A stretch of 64,000 nt of DNA. It comes from Ditylenchus dipsaci (Eukaryota > Nematoda > Chromadorea > Rhabditida > Anguinidae). The notes under the pieces are model-generated. The model was not told where the DNA came from, did no database searches, and worked only from the letters and a program-made list of their open reading frames with translations. Location of the stretch: positions 124,001 through 188,000 of the forward strand of contig SADC01001294.1 of NCBI GenBank assembly GCA_004194705.1, read 5' to 3'. How positions within the stretch are numbered: position 1 is the first letter of the stretch; every line of letters starts with the position of its first letter. The position numbers were made by a program, and so were the translations under genes. Shown piece after piece: positions 1 through 11,555 of the stretch.

Positions 1-1
1 T

Positions 2-683
2 CCAGCTCGCATCTCTTTGACCATTACCAGTTTGCTGACTCTGACTACCATGAGCAACGGAGCCAGGCAGGATTTACCTCAGGTGTCCTACATCAAAGCT
101 ATGGACATTTGGCAGACATTCTCTCAGGTAGACAAAAAAGAGGCCAAACAAAATTAGTTGACTACTTATCTAGGCACTAATATTCCTGGTACTTCTGGAA
201 TACTCTTTTGTCAGCTTCTACTTTACCAGGCGAAAATTCGATTGCGAGCACAGAAAGGGGACAGGGAAACTCAGGAAGAAAAGCAGAAATAAAAGTGAAT
301 TGGATAGAACACTCAACCTGCAAGATTTGGTAGATGACCGGAAGCTGCCTACGTCTGGACCGATCAGGGATTTTATATTGCGGGGATCAGCTTTTAAACA
401 TGTTGGTTTTGGATTGAATTTTGATACTTTCAAAAGTTTTGTTTGCAAATATTGCGAATATTTAGAGCATCAGTCAAAGAGAAAGCTCAAGGATTCACAA
501 TGGCACCTGGGCGATGTCGCCATCCCAACCAGCTTCTTTCAGGAAGTCCATACAGGCTCCACTGGCTACGGTGAAATTTTTTGTTCAAGGATGTCTAGTT
601 TGCTAATTCAATGCAGTGAATTGGAAAACATTCGAATTTCTCTGAAAGGAATTAACGGATTTTTTGCGCACTTGTACACCTAA
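2..683 (+). CDS. Cys-loop ligand-gated ion channel, partial (M2-M3 exons)
   Basis: Two spliced exons are clear. Exon 2-127, read from base 2, begins with PAR and continues through an M2 pore helix and the M2-M3 loop (motif [10 protein letters not shown]), ending at CAG/GTAGAC. After a 46-nt intron, the exon from 174 reads an M3 helix ([20 protein letters not shown]) and the start of a basic cytoplasmic loop. The frame stays open to a stop at 681-683, but the true donor probably lies earlier, around 400-435, because M4 has not been reached. Members of this family are pentameric membrane channels; a PAR motif before M2 is known from anion-selective ones, so a glutamate-, glycine- or amine-gated chloride channel is inferred. 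The 5' part, with signal peptide, ligand domain and M1, lies outside the window. The family call is firm; ligand and subtype cannot be told. Confidence 0.75.
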
Positions 684-943
684 AGCCCTTTTCCTATTAA
701 CTGTGAATAGTATTTTTGTTAACGTCTCATAAGTAAGAGGAAAGAAGAGTCTCTAAACGCACTTTTGATCAAGATTTTTTGATTCAGAATTTTGAGGAGA
801 TTTCAACTAATTTTATGGCATTAGACAAAAAAAAAGATTCACTGTAATAGCTACTTTTATTTAAAAAATATTAAAAATAAAAAACAATTGCTAACTCACC
901 GTACAAAAAATGTTATGAAATTGATGTATGCCAAAAAATTATA

Positions 944-1364
944 CAGTCGATTCTCCAATAGTGTACACCCCAAAAGTTAAGCCTAGGGTCCGACACTTTT
1001 TTAGCTCGATTTTCTAATATTTTTGCTGATTCTGTTTTGACAGTCTGGTCGCAAATATCGTAAGGATTCCGATTTCTCCGATCATTTTTCATTTGCTTAT
1101 ATATTTTTCTCTAAAAAAGCAAAACCTCCCAACAGTGTACATCTTATTTTCAAAATGGTGTACACTATTGGGAGGTTTTGCCTTTTTAGAGAAAAAATAT
1201 ATAGGCAAATGAAAAACGATCTGCAAAATCGGAATCTTTACGATATTTGCGGCTAGACTGTAAAAAACAGAATCAGCAAAACAGTGCAAAAATCGAGCTA
1301 AAAAAAGTGTCGGACCTTAGGCGGGAACGAACTTTTGGGTGTATGTTATTGGGAGATTCGACTG
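944..1364. repeat. Foldback MITE, pogo-like termini
   Basis: An inverted repeat of about 420 bp starts CAGTCGATTCTCC and ends with its complement, flanked by TA on both sides. Arms carry a module (gtccgacac plus ttcgttcccgcc-like sequence) shared with 31746-32173 and 50106-50533. The copy-specific tag here is approximately aatagtgtacacc, present at the ends and again near the centre (1130-1170). Confidence 0.75.
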
Positions 1365-1366
1365 TA

Positions 1367-1469
1367 CAGTGAAATGCCTCTGTAAGATACCCTCTTTATA
1401 AGACACTGCACCATGAAAAAAGCCCTGGCGGCCGGACTGGAGGAGGTATCTTATATAGGGAGTTGACTG
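1367..1469. repeat. Short pogo-like MITE
   Basis: Termini CAGTGAAATGCC and its imperfect complement (agttgactg) flank a 103-bp insert. It abuts the preceding element and shares its TA. Its internal tag resembles aagatacc (1386-1392) / ggtatctt (1445-1452). Confidence 0.5.
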
Positions 1470-1580
1470 CATAAAAATTATCCTTTTGGCATGAAATAGT
1501 TAAAACACGCTGTACTCACGGTAAAAAAACGAAAAATTCCCAATTCAAAAAGTATTTTCAATTAAAATTGTCATGTTCAG

Positions 1581-2071
1581 TGGCTGAACCGTCAACTCAA
1601 ACTACGCCAAGAAGAAAATGAGGAAGAAAGCAAGTATGTGGATGGTTGCTGTTGTATTAGCAATGCAGATGCTGCTAAACTTGAGCTTCGGCATCGTAAT
1701 GGCTCTTCTCAAGACACTCTAGACCAGGAGTATACAGATACCAAGTGTTTTGGATGTCTTCAAAAGAAGGCGCCGAAGGAGATTGGGTTCAAAATACCAA
1801 TTCTGAACTGCAATCATCAGTTTGCACCACTCCGGCTGGAAACAAGGTTCAGCCAGCTGTAACCCTGAGTCCACCCAAAAAATGTTGCTTGAAAGAGCAA
1901 GAAAAGAGTGCGGAAACTGCTGAATCGGGTGCAGCAGAGCCAAATGGACAGCCACGCAATAATTATAGTTCCCAGCAGCAGCAACATAAAAGGAGACGTA
2001 GTATGCAAAAATCTCTGGAAATAGACCGAATGTTAATGGACGAGCTGTGGGAGAGAAAAGTAGCTGTTTGA
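1581..2071 (+). CDS. Possible downstream exons of the channel gene
   Basis: After an acceptor (tgttcag/tgg) a charged, Glu- and Lys-rich reading frame runs from 1581 to 1862. A second, overlapping frame runs from about 1745 to 2071 and ends in a Gln- and Arg-rich stretch. A further possible exon follows an acceptor at 2106 and reads a CPHC motif. These could encode the long M3-M4 intracellular loop of the channel at 2-683, because strand and order fit. However, no M4 helix was found, the two frames overlap and no junction was verified. An unrelated small gene is also possible. Confidence 0.3.
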
Positions 2072-2346
2072 TTTTTTTTTGCTTGGAGTTAATGTTATCG
2101 TTTTCAGCCTTGTCCTCATTGTCAATGGAATGATGAACAAAAAGGAAGAAAAATTGACGAATGTGAGTGATTTTGTAATCTCAAACGGGGACAAACCTGT
2201 CCTATATATTAGGGTTGGGGAATGGAGAATTCTCCAGAGAATTCTCCGGAATTCTCCGCCTATTTCTCCGGCTATACAAAAAACGGATAAATAGAAAATG
2301 TGAAAGAGCTCAGTTAGTTCGAGGATTAGGAGACAGTAAGCCATCC

Positions 2347-3348
2347 GGACATGGACAAAACGCTCTAAGTCCAAAACGCCCTAACAGGCCAAAACGCCCT
2401 GGATTGAGAAAAAGGGACGAAACGCCCTAACTCGAAAAAGGGGGACAAAACGTCCTAGATCTAGAAAAAAGGACGGAACGCCCTAACTCGAGAGAAGGGG
2501 ACAAAACGACCTGAACTGGTAAACAGAGACAAAAAGTCCTAAATCAATCAGGCAAAGAATATTCCAGAGTATGTTAAGACTCACCCGTTGCTAGCTTTTC
2601 CAACCGTTTCTCGAACTTTTTAATGTTGATTAATGTGATACTGGATTTTCGATGCTGAACTTTGGTTAGAGCAGTGAAGTATGGTGAAATCAGGTCAAAG
2701 CTTCAAATCTTGGAAAAAAATCCCTGGTGTGTTGGATGCCCAGATATCATCCAAGTACTCAGGCTGCCTAATCCAGGAAGGAGTAATAGTACCCAGATGA
2801 TGTGATCCAGATTCTACCACTCAATCCTACCCAAATGCTAGCACCCAATTGCTCAGGGGTAGTAACTAGGTGTCCAGGGGCTCACGTAGATTTTCAATTG
2901 GCGGTCAATGATGAAAAAGGGTTTTCAGTACTTATTAGCAATTTTTAGAGGTACTTTACTTACAAGGGAGGGAAAAAGGGTCTCTGACTGTGACCTAGAG
3001 TAATTTCGCTGAATTTTCTTGTATGTGTATATTCTTGTATAGCGTACCCAAGTTCCTTATGAAACTGGCTCCCGAGCTCTGAAAGCCAACAATATTTTTA
3101 GGAATGACCCATGGGCCAAGGATAAGCTATGAAAAACCTTGATATGGGTATGGTATGGTATCGAGGTGTTTTTAGAACTTTAAGTGACCCTTCTACCACA
3201 TTTTGTGGACCTTCAGAGCTGGGGACCCAGATTTGTCAGGAACTTGAGCACGTTCTACGGCGTTTCGTCCCTTTTTCTCTATCTAGGGCGTTTTGTCCAT
3301 TTTTCTCGATCCAGGGCGTTTTGGACGTAGGGCGTTTTGTCACGTACC
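2347..3348. mobile_element. MULE/Foldback-like element, array unit aaaacgccct
   Basis: The left end starts GGACATGGACAAAACGC and the right end, read inward, GGTACGTGACAAAACGC. Both arms are tandem arrays of about 20-35 bp units around 'acaaaacgccctagat' (left 2347-2545; right 3258-3348, inverted). The middle (about 2945-3258) matches sequence at 44890-45480. End sequences match the elements at 16784, 51098 and 57752, whose array units differ. No 9-bp duplication can be recognised here. Confidence 0.7.
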
Positions 3349-4154
3349 GGTAAGTCCCCACGGTAACTTATTGGCAAGTTACTAGTAACTTACTAGTAAC
3401 TTACCCACAGCTCGTATAAGTTACCGAAAATCGGTAACTTATACGTTAAATTTTTTCGTTTGCATATTTAACTGTGGCTGTACAGTCAACTTTAATCTTT
3501 GTACAGTTAACTGTAGTTTCGTACAGTTAACTGCAGAACTAAACTCGATTTAGTGGCCTCCGTACGTTTTATAATTTTAATACAGTGGCCCTCCAATTTA
3601 GTGGTTCCCTAGGCTTCTATATTGAGGTTTTACTCTACTAAAAACACAAACTCGCTATTTATTTAAGTTTTTGTTGAAATTGCGATTGACTTCCTAATTT
3701 TCCGATTTTTCGGAGAATTCTGAAGAATTCTCTGGAGAATACTTCGGAGAATTCTCCGATTTATATTTCTCCGGAAAATTCCACAACCCTAGTTTTATAT
3801 ATAGCTAATATATCTCGATCAGTAAACTAACTGCAACCATTTTAGTCAGTAGGATCGTGTTCCCGTCCATCTTCACTATATTCTCCGTATCATATTGGCT
3901 CTACTACAGTTGGTATACTCAAGTGAATGAATCCTAAGCCAAGCAATAAGTCATATCTAACAATATAAAGTATCTAAGTTTTCATTTTTTCTGAAAATAA
4001 AACTGTTATTGGTTCATGAAATTTTTTTTTCAATTTTTCATTCTAGCCAATACCTTTCTTCATAAATATTGTACTCAGATTGCTAAAAGGTTAACGCGAT
4101 TTCCAAAAGACCAAAGGCTGACAAAATGTCCATGAGCTTTTAAAAAACATTATA

Positions 4155-4224
4155 CAGTCAAAGCTCGGTTCAACATGCACCCAGAAGGCTGAGTCAAGGT
4201 CTATGTTAAATCGAGCTTCGACTG
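4155..4224. repeat. 70-bp pogo-like MITE
   Basis: Starts CAGTCAAAGCTCGG, ends with an imperfect complement (cgagcttcgactg), flanked by TA on both sides. The tag is ttcaacatgcacc on one side and a related sequence on the other. Confidence 0.6.
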
Positions 4225-4843
4225 TATACCATTCGATAGTTCTTTCAAAATTCTTATTTGACTTCGACATCCGTTTTTCGCCTGAGCTGCTTTTAGGAGG
4301 TCTAAAATGCTTTTCGAAAGTTAAGTTAAAAATATAGTGTTACTGATAACATAAGTTGGTACTGCTTTTCGTTTTTTATATTTATCTTTTGTTTGCCTTG
4401 TAATGCTTTTTAATGTAGTTTTAATCTTCAAATACTTTTTGCCTGAAATTCAATTAGCGAAAAAGTATTTGAAGCTTGAAACTACATTAAAGAGCATAAA
4501 AAATGAAAACAAACGAAAGAAAAATAAAAAAATGGCAGTGGGTGAAAGTCGGAACACTCCAAGTGCAAAAAAATAATTGAGTGCATTTTTAGATGAATAT
4601 ATTTCGGTCAATATGCATGATTTTCAAGGACTGTTTTTTTTAATTTTTTTGAAAACACTAGTAGAACACGATAAAAATCACAGAATTTTTTTGTCCATCC
4701 TTGTTACACCGAATTCAATGAGTAATACGAAAAAAAATTTTAACAAATAAATGCGGCTTGATCAATAAATGCAGCAAATAAACTAAATTTCAAAGGTGCA
4801 CTTGCCGCACCCTGTATATATCATTGTTTTTCTCTCTCTTCTA

Positions 4844-4913
4844 CAGTCGAACCTCGATAAGCCGACACCCCAAGGGACCGAACTCAGGGTGTCGGCTTAT
4901 CTAGCTTCGACTG
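4844..4913. repeat. 70-bp pogo-like MITE
   Basis: Starts CAGTCGAACCTCGATAAGCC and ends with the complement of that sequence, TA on both sides. The tag gccgacaccc occurs once in each arm. The centre is only about 10 bp. Confidence 0.7.
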
Positions 4914-5104
4914 TATTCCTTTTTTCAGCCCTCTGTTTGAAAAATGATACAAGTAGCGTCAGCATTTGCTTGAATAAAAAAGCAATGAAAAATTGCGAGA
5001 GAAGCAGAGACAAATACAAAAACAGACAACTGAACAGAAAAAATGAGAAAGTAAAACACGCAAACATTTATTTTCCACTTTTTATACCAATTCAAAAAAT
5101 GGGG

Positions 5105-5213
5105 GCTTGTGTCCCTCTTTTGCGAAATCGGGGCTAGTGTCCCTTTTTTGCGAAATCGGGGCTAGTGTCCCGTGGGGGCAAACGGCGATGGGGCTAACGT
5201 CCGTGTACGGCCT
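5105..5213. repeat. Short tandem array with MULE-like end
   Basis: Three to four units of about 28-33 bp beginning 'ggggctagtgtccc' are followed by 'aacgtccgtgtacgg'. The last segment, read inward, resembles the CACGGACG end of the MULE/Foldback-like family, so this may be a single remaining terminus. No partner end was found. Confidence 0.45.
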
Positions 5214-5514
5214 GTGAATGCCTCAAACACTTTGTAATAAAGCAGTAACATTATGCACTCGAAAAAAATGTTATTAACATTTACAGCGTGATTGATTTAG
5301 TTGGGATATGGATATAAAGATGGATATTTGGAAAATAAAAAAATAGAGGCAGCGTGAGCGAAAGTGCATTACATCATCACTTCTCAATTCCTGTTATATT
5401 TGGAAAGAGAGAAGAATGAAAATATGTATTTTTATGGAAAACAGGGTTAGCAATCTAAAACAATCTAGAAAAGACACAAAGTATGATTATTAATGTAATT
5501 AATACGAATATTAT

Positions 5515-6150
5515 ACGCAAGAAGGTATTAAAAGTGGTATTACTTTATACCCGGGTATGAAGTTTAAGTAAATAGCTTGAATACCCAGGGTATTGTTTTA
5601 TACCTATGGTTTACAATCATACTTTGGCCAATTTGAAGCAAACTCTTCATTCTAACACCGGATTCATTTTCATCATCGTTGATTTGCTAAAAAAATGCCC
5701 TTAAAGTTTTAAGCTTCTTAACAAATTTCGAATTCCACTAAAGACAACAAAGATTTGAATGTCTAATATCTTTTGAGAATTGGGTGCATTGTACAGTCTG
5801 GCCAACTCACTACCAAAAGTCAAATTCCGCTCAGGACAAAAACCTTTGAAATTTGAAAGATTAGATATTCAAATGTTTGCTGTCTCGTGGAATTCAAAAT
5901 TTGTTAATAAGCTTAAAACTTTCAGGGCATATTTTGAGCAAATCAACCATGCTGGACAGGAATCCGGTGTTACAATAAAGAATTTGATTCAAATTGGCCG
6001 AAGCATGATTGTATACCCTAAGTATGAAACAGTACCCTGGGTATTAAAGGTATTAACTTAAATTTTATACCCAGGGTATAAACTAGCGCTATTTTTATAC
6101 TAAAATGGTATGGTATTATTTAGGTATAACTTTATACGTAGTTATACTCT
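5515..6150. repeat. Imperfect foldback element, about 640 bp
   Basis: Two arms rich in 'atacccagggtat' blocks face each other (5530-5620 and 6010-6140), and the inner parts (5690-5780 against 5860-5970) are also complementary. It contains a 93-codon frame that is only a by-product of the repeat. Confidence 0.55.
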
Positions 6151-6348
6151 CTGCAGCACCTGGTTTTATTATAGCTTCTTCAACCTAATTTTGTAAGTGA
6201 TTTGCTAATTCTGATTGGTCAGTTTAGGAGAAACGGGATAGTTTTGCCATTTAAATACATTTAGGGTTACACAAATGATAAAATACTTAAAAATTTATGT
6301 TTAAAAAATGTCGGACGTAGGCGAGAACGAACTTCTGGTGCGTCTTAA

Positions 6349-6514
6349 TGTTGTATCCTTGATAGCTTAAGAGAGAGACGAGAGAGCACACGACTTCTTA
6401 ATAGCTTTATTCGGACACAAAACTGATCTGAACACAGACGTTCAGACCCTTATATACTAACAACACGTTTGAATCACTACAAGACAAATGGTGATTCAAA
6501 CACAGTACACAACA
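6349..6514 (-). repeat. LTR (3' LTR of the minus-strand element)
   Basis: 166 bp, TG...CA boundaries, identical by eye to 8509-8674. The gag frame runs into it and stops at 6477. Confidence 0.9.
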
Positions 6515-8494
6515 CCTTCCCCCGTACAATGGGTTGGGTGGACAGAGATTCTGAAGAATAGGAGATTTCTTTCTTCCTTGCAGCATTGGAGCTTGTATCT
6601 GGCCGAGGAACTTGGACTGTCGCAGATTGGCACTTGAGGCTTCTTTGACCGCTCCCTATACCGACCATTGGCTGCGGAATCTCTGCTGTGACTGTAGACG
6701 AGAGAGCTGAGCACGATGATCCATTCCCATTCCTTGAAGCGGAGCTGACTGGGAAGACACTTGCTTGCAGGCGAGACTGATGAGCATAATGACGCGTCCA
6801 CTCCTTCTCTTGATTGAAGACTGGAAGCGGAGCTGTTTCGGAGACGACATTTGCTGGAAGACGAGTTGCTTTGCTGGTCACTTTCTTCTTGGCAGGCTGC
6901 ACTTGAGAAGAGGACGGCAACTGAGAGACTGACTGATGATCCAAGAGCTTGGAACTTCTGGCTTTTGACTTGTGACGAGAGCAGTTGCTTTTCCAGTGCA
7001 TGAGTCCACAGATAGAGCATGGCGACGAAGGCTTGCTGCTGCGACCACTGGAAGGCTGCTGAGGGTCCTGGCTACCAGTTGAGCTGAGCTGTAGCAGGTT
7101 GATTCCCTTTGACTGACGGAACTGAGAAGGCTGGTGCTTTTCCTTTGATCGCTGCTGATTGAAAGGCATGTCCAAAAATCCTAGTGCGTTGAGCGCATTG
7201 ATCCCTAGGAGGTTGATTGATCCATGCTGAGCCACCACAAAAGCTTGCTTGACTGAGCGACCATTGGCAGAGAAGGATGCGATACCATCACCGATGAACT
7301 TGCAGCTTGACCCATTGTAGAGACGACCCTGCCATTTGCTTCGATAGATTGGAGGCCGACCAATTGCTAGATAGGTTTCCTCATTGATTGCTGTCACTTC
7401 TGACCCAGTGTCGAGAGTGAAGAGGACAAACCGGCCATTGACTTGCACTTGCTTCTTGATGAGCTGAGGCTTCTTACCCAACTGTTGAACTTGCACTGAT
7501 TGCATTTGAAGGCAGTTGACCCCATAGCTTGATTGATTCGAAGACTTGAACTGCTTCTGGAACTTCTTCTTCGGCCGGCGGAACTGCTGAATTGCGTCAC
7601 CTTGCTTGCTGAGGTGACCAATTTCACCGCACTTGTGGCATTCGGCATTCTTGGAACGGCAATCGTCGGACCAATGCATTAGACCACAGCGGAAGCAGGC
7701 ACTCGGCGGAACTGAAGCTTTGCTGACTTGATTGATGAACGGGCTGGAGCAGGGCTGCTGACTTCTTTCCAGATGCTTTGCTTCGGCAATTGTTGAGAGG
7801 TAGCTGGCAGCTTCTTCCACAATTTCTTCGAACTTGACTGCATCTCCCTTTTCGTTGATTCGATGGAGAAGGCGAGTTCGGATAGCGGCATCTTGATTTG
7901 ACTTGAGGCCCAATAGCAGGAGAAGGCAATTGAACTCTTCCTCTTTGAGAGAGCTGAATTTGAACAAGCGGAGCTGACCCTTGAGACGATTGACGTAGTG
8001 GCGGAATTCTTCCCCATCATCTTTGACCAGACGCAGGCATTCGAAGCGATCCACCACCAGCGAGCGAGAATGAGCGAATAATTTGGAAAGACCACTGACC
8101 GTTTCCTCCAGATTGAAGTCGGTCACATCCTTAGGCAGGCAGCTTTTGGAGTACTCGGCGAAGGCTTCGGCAGAGAGCTTGGTCATCAGGAGCTTCACTT
8201 TGGTTGATTCCACCATATTCGGAGCTGTGCAATCAAGAGAGAACTGGAACCGCTGCATCCAATTTTGGAACTTGTTCGGATCACTGTCATCAGCGCTGAA
8301 GACTTCCATGTCTGGCAATTGAGGCAACGTAGAGATAGCAGGAGTAGCAGGCTAAGCATTGTCACCACACCACCATTTCGCTGAAGAAGGAGAGCCACCA
8401 TTTGTTCCATTTGTTGTTGCTGAGCTTGACGGTTCTGCTCGGCTTGGACACTGAGCACTTGACCCAATATTTGCTTGAGCTGATCCATATCCAT
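6477..8494 (-). pseudogene. gag-protease gene, frameshifted near its start
   Basis: The frame opens at ATG 8494-8492 with a Gln-rich coiled-coil-like segment of about 45 codons. It then shifts frame near 8350-8360, where the downstream frame has a TAG. From about 8340 a 616-codon frame is open to 6477. In order it shows a retroviral-type Gag core, a first zinc knuckle (CFRCGLMHWSDDC), a second knuckle lacking its last Cys (CHKCGEIGH), a protease motif LDTGSE with a later LLG, and a third knuckle (CSICGLMHWKSNC) placed after the protease. A Ser- and Gln-rich tail follows. No RT motif is present. Extra knuckles downstream of the protease are unusual. The frameshift may be a real lesion or a programmed shift. 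Confidence 0.8.
6516..6527 (-). promoter_or_regulatory. Polypurine tract
   Basis: On the minus strand the sequence directly before the 3' LTR is GTACGGGGGAAGG, a typical purine primer site for plus-strand DNA synthesis. Confidence 0.7.
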
Positions 8495-8507
8495 TGCGAC
8501 TGCGCCA
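8490..8507 (-). promoter_or_regulatory. Primer-binding site
   Basis: On the minus strand, one base after the 5' LTR, the sequence TGGCGCAGTCGCAATGG begins with TGG, complementary to a tRNA 3' CCA. Its first 11 bases resemble tRNA-Ser-type sites described for some arthropod Ty3/gypsy elements; the exact tRNA is an inference. The gag start codon overlaps its end. Confidence 0.6.
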
Positions 8508-8508
8508 A

Positions 8509-8674
8509 TGTTGTATCCTTGATAGCTTAAGAGAGAGACGAGAGAGCACACGACTTCTTAATAGCTTTATTCGGACACAAAACTGATCTGAACACAGACG
8601 TTCAGACCCTTATATACTAACAACACGTTTGAATCACTACAAGACAAATGGTGATTCAAACACAGTACACAACA
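8509..8674 (-). repeat. LTR (5' LTR of the minus-strand element)
   Basis: 166 bp, identical by eye to 6349-6514; as the 5' LTR it should carry the element's promoter. Confidence 0.9.
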
Positions 8675-8679
8675 CTTAA

Positions 8680-10068
8680 ATAAAGACTTTGTGTTTAAAG
8701 AGTTATGCTAAATTTACAATAACAATAATAATAAAATAAATTTCGCATACGGTCTGAGGACCGAGTCCATCGCATGTTAATCAAGATGTCTTTTTGACTT
8801 GATTTAATTATGGAGCAGCCGAATTTACTTTGTCTAGCCGCATGTTGAATTTGTATTTTGAGAAGAAAGGCTTTATTAAAAAAATATACGATACAACAAT
8901 GTAAAAAAGCGCAAAATTTGAGAACCTATTTGCTCAAATAATTTAACTGGTGAAAGAAAAGTTTTGAAATAGCGCAGATCAAGAGCCAATTGACAGGATG
9001 GTTTTTTAAAATAAAAGTGTTGAGATATAGCCATCTGGAAAAAATAAATTTAAAAAAATAATAAAAACTTGTATTCTGGTCATTTTTCAAGCAATTTATT
9101 TTATCCAAAAGGCCAAATCTCAAGTTGTAGGACTTTGATTACATCAGTTAAAACGTTATCAAAATGAATATTGAGCTGTCTGGTTTTAATGTTATTAACA
9201 TTTGCTAACTGCAATTGATTTTTGACAAAAAATGACATTTCTCATAACATCTTTGTACTTTGATGTTGTCCAATACCCTTTTCCTCAGGCTATCATCCCT
9301 TATTTACCTGGCTGTCCTTGGAGGCAGTCATTTGGTACGGAGAAAGCAACGGTAAAAGGAGATTGCGCAAACCTGTCCTCAAAGGAAACAATCCAAATGG
9401 TTTTGGCGAGTGACACACATCTCCAGCCGTTTTGCTTCGTTGATTTAGTCTCTTTTTAATTGGTGATAGACCAAAAAGGAGGGGATCAACTGATGCTAGT
9501 CAGTGAACTACTACCGCCTTCAAAACACCCACGAATGGCTCTACAAATTGTTGGGCTATTCTTTTCTTCTAGAAATCAAAATAAACGCTGAGCGGATGTT
9601 TGAATTGGAGGTTAAGAGCCAATTTACATATGTTCCTCTGTCTTTTTGCTCTTCTTTTCTTGTGTTGCATTTAGGCTTGACACATAGGTTAGAAACAATT
9701 TGCTCGATGCTTAATTATTTAGAGTAAACAAAATTGTTTGAAAAGTTACCGCTTTACTTGTTGGATAATTTTTCAATTTTTTTAATTGTTTAAATAAATT
9801 ATTTAACTTTGTGCGAATAATATCTCACAATTTTATTATTGGGCTGAAGCATAGTATATGTAATCTTTAAAAACGCGTTTTTACAAATGACTTGTATTTC
9901 TCGATCCCGACGACAGTTAAAAATACATTTTTAAGTGTAAAATTTTTTTTGACCAAAATTTTGACGCTTAACTTCGAGGAAACAATGTAACCAACCTCAA
10001 ATGTAGTGATCGTGCAGCCTCAAGTATTCCGTCTCAGCCGGACCGGGCCGGCTTTAACTATACGCATA
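8680..10068. other. Intergenic, no supported gene
   Basis: A+T-rich sequence with short open frames only. Frames near 9232-9459 and 9503-9727 have splice-like borders, but no recognisable domain was seen. Confidence 0.4.
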
Positions 10069-10239
10069 CAGTCAAACCTCTATATAAAGACACTTAAAGA
10101 ACCGGCCAGATGCTGTCCTTATATCAAGATGTTTTTAAATAGAGGTTTAAATGTATAGAAAATTAAATAACCGAGACCGAAAAAGTCCCAAAAAAACAGG
10201 CTTCTTTATATGTGGTGTCCTCGTATAGAGGTTTAACTG
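10069..10239. repeat. Pogo-like MITE
   Basis: Starts CAGTCAAACCTCTATATAAA and ends with the complementary tttaactg followed by TA. Internal repeats of 'ctctatataaagacac'-like tags are present. Confidence 0.6.
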
Positions 10240-10483
10240 TATTTTAAAAAAATTTAGAGGCGCATAAAAAAGATTAAGACGGCCGGCGCCATTCAAAAAA
10301 CATATTCTAACATATTTTAAAAAATCGAACAGACGAATGCCTACTTTAACCAGTTGTAACTGCACCCCGAGCGTTGAAAGGTCATAAAAACATTACAAAT
10401 GTCAGTCATATTAGTAGTATTCTCTTGGAAATGGAATTCACTAAAATTTTACTCAATTGTTTTTAGGTGTTTTTTTAATACAT

Positions 10484-10650
10484 ACAAACCTCGATATAAC
10501 GACACCCCAGACACCGGCCTAAGCGTGTCGTTATATCAAGGGTTCATTTGACTAAATTTTAGTCAAAGCTGACCAAATTGCTCAATTTTTGGGTGTCGTT
10601 ATGTCGAGGGTCTCGTTATATCGGCGTGTCGTTATATCGAGGTTTGACTG
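10484..10650. repeat. Pogo-like MITE with repeated tag
   Basis: The left end is degenerate (acaaacctcgatataacg) and the right end intact (gaggtttgactg, then TA). The tag 'tataacgacacc' occurs about five times in both orientations within 170 bp. Confidence 0.6.
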
Positions 10651-11399
10651 TACTGCAAAAGATAAATATACGTTGCCAGGTTTAAAACGTTAATATTTTG
10701 AGTCTAGTCAAAAAAACAGGCTTTCTCCAAGTAAGCTTTCAAAATAAGAGGAAAAACTTGACAGCTAAGGATTTTCTTTCAAAGTCAAACATATTTTATA
10801 TATTTAATTTTATCTAACTTTGTTAGGTTCTATTTTGTTCCAATTCACAGCGGGAATCTGTGCTAACCTACAGCTGCTTTTGCAACAATTATTAAATTGG
10901 CGGAAACGTGCGAAGTTATTAGAGTGGAAGATTTCCGCAGATTTGCTTTGTGTGGGACTTCCACATTACTTGTTGACCTTTTACTCAATATTGTTTTTGT
11001 TAAAAGTTTTTTTCAAGCTTTATTGTTTTTATTGACTTTTGACCTTTATTAAGATTCGTATGATAGAATATGAATTGTTTTTTTTCTTGATTCTCCCTAT
11101 TATTTTTTGATTGATTTTTTCCCCATTAGAAGCAGGCTAGTGCATGTCAAGAGTGATTCAAGCACGTTGGCCGAAATAATTGATTGCATCCTGTAGACAG
11201 TCTGGTCTACCTTGCAAATGAAACAAGAAAATGAAGCCGAAAAATAATAAAGTGACTAAAATTACCTCATTATACAACATAGGCTTGATAGAAGCTCAGT
11301 CCTGAGGGCCACTGTATTTAGAGTAAGTAATTATTACAAAATCGCTGGCCCTAAATGAGAGGAGGACAGTTTTTTACCTTGGTCCCCCTGTTGACTTTT

Positions 11400-11555
11400 T
11401 GTGTTTTTTAGGCTTTAGGCTCAGGCCAGGGTAGGCCAGCGTATGTTAGGACGGACTCAGAAATGTTTCTAAATATTTAAAAAAGTGAAAAGCACATGTT
11501 TGAGTCTTTCCTAACATACACTGGCCTACCGTACTAAGCCTAAAGCCTAAAAAAT
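11400..11555. repeat. Inverted repeat (ggctttaggct / agcctaaagcc)
   Basis: Arms 11408-11450 and 11510-11552 are complementary, including the motif 'ggccagcgtatgttagg'. Related single arms occur near 38790-38830 and 50000-50035. Confidence 0.5.

Larger units (their letters stand above)
6344..8679 (-). mobile_element. Gag-protease-only LTR retrotransposon with target duplication
   Basis: Two direct 166-bp LTRs (6349-6514 and 8509-8674) appear identical base for base. They start TGTTG and end CAACA, and the element is flanked by the 5-bp duplication CTTAA (6344-6348 and 8675-8679). It is oriented on the minus strand. A primer-binding site follows the right-hand LTR and a purine tract precedes the left-hand LTR. 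The roughly 2-kb interior holds only gag and an aspartic protease; there is no room for reverse transcriptase, RNase H or integrase, so it must be mobilised by a relative. Identical LTRs imply a recent insertion. It landed in a relic of the pogo-like repeat (gtcggac...gaacgaactt at 6310-6334). Confidence 0.9.

Noticed and set aside
6496..7020. 174-codon frame overlapping the gag ORF
   Set aside because: Shadow of the 616-codon gag frame on the same strand, with no domain of its own.
9232..9727. Two exon-like frames with splice-type borders
   Set aside because: Considered as the missing M4 part of the channel gene, but neither shows an M4 helix or any recognised domain.
10837..11035. Frame following an acceptor near 10850
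   Set aside because: A 30-residue stretch looks protein-like, but it lacks a donor, a partner exon and a recognisable family.
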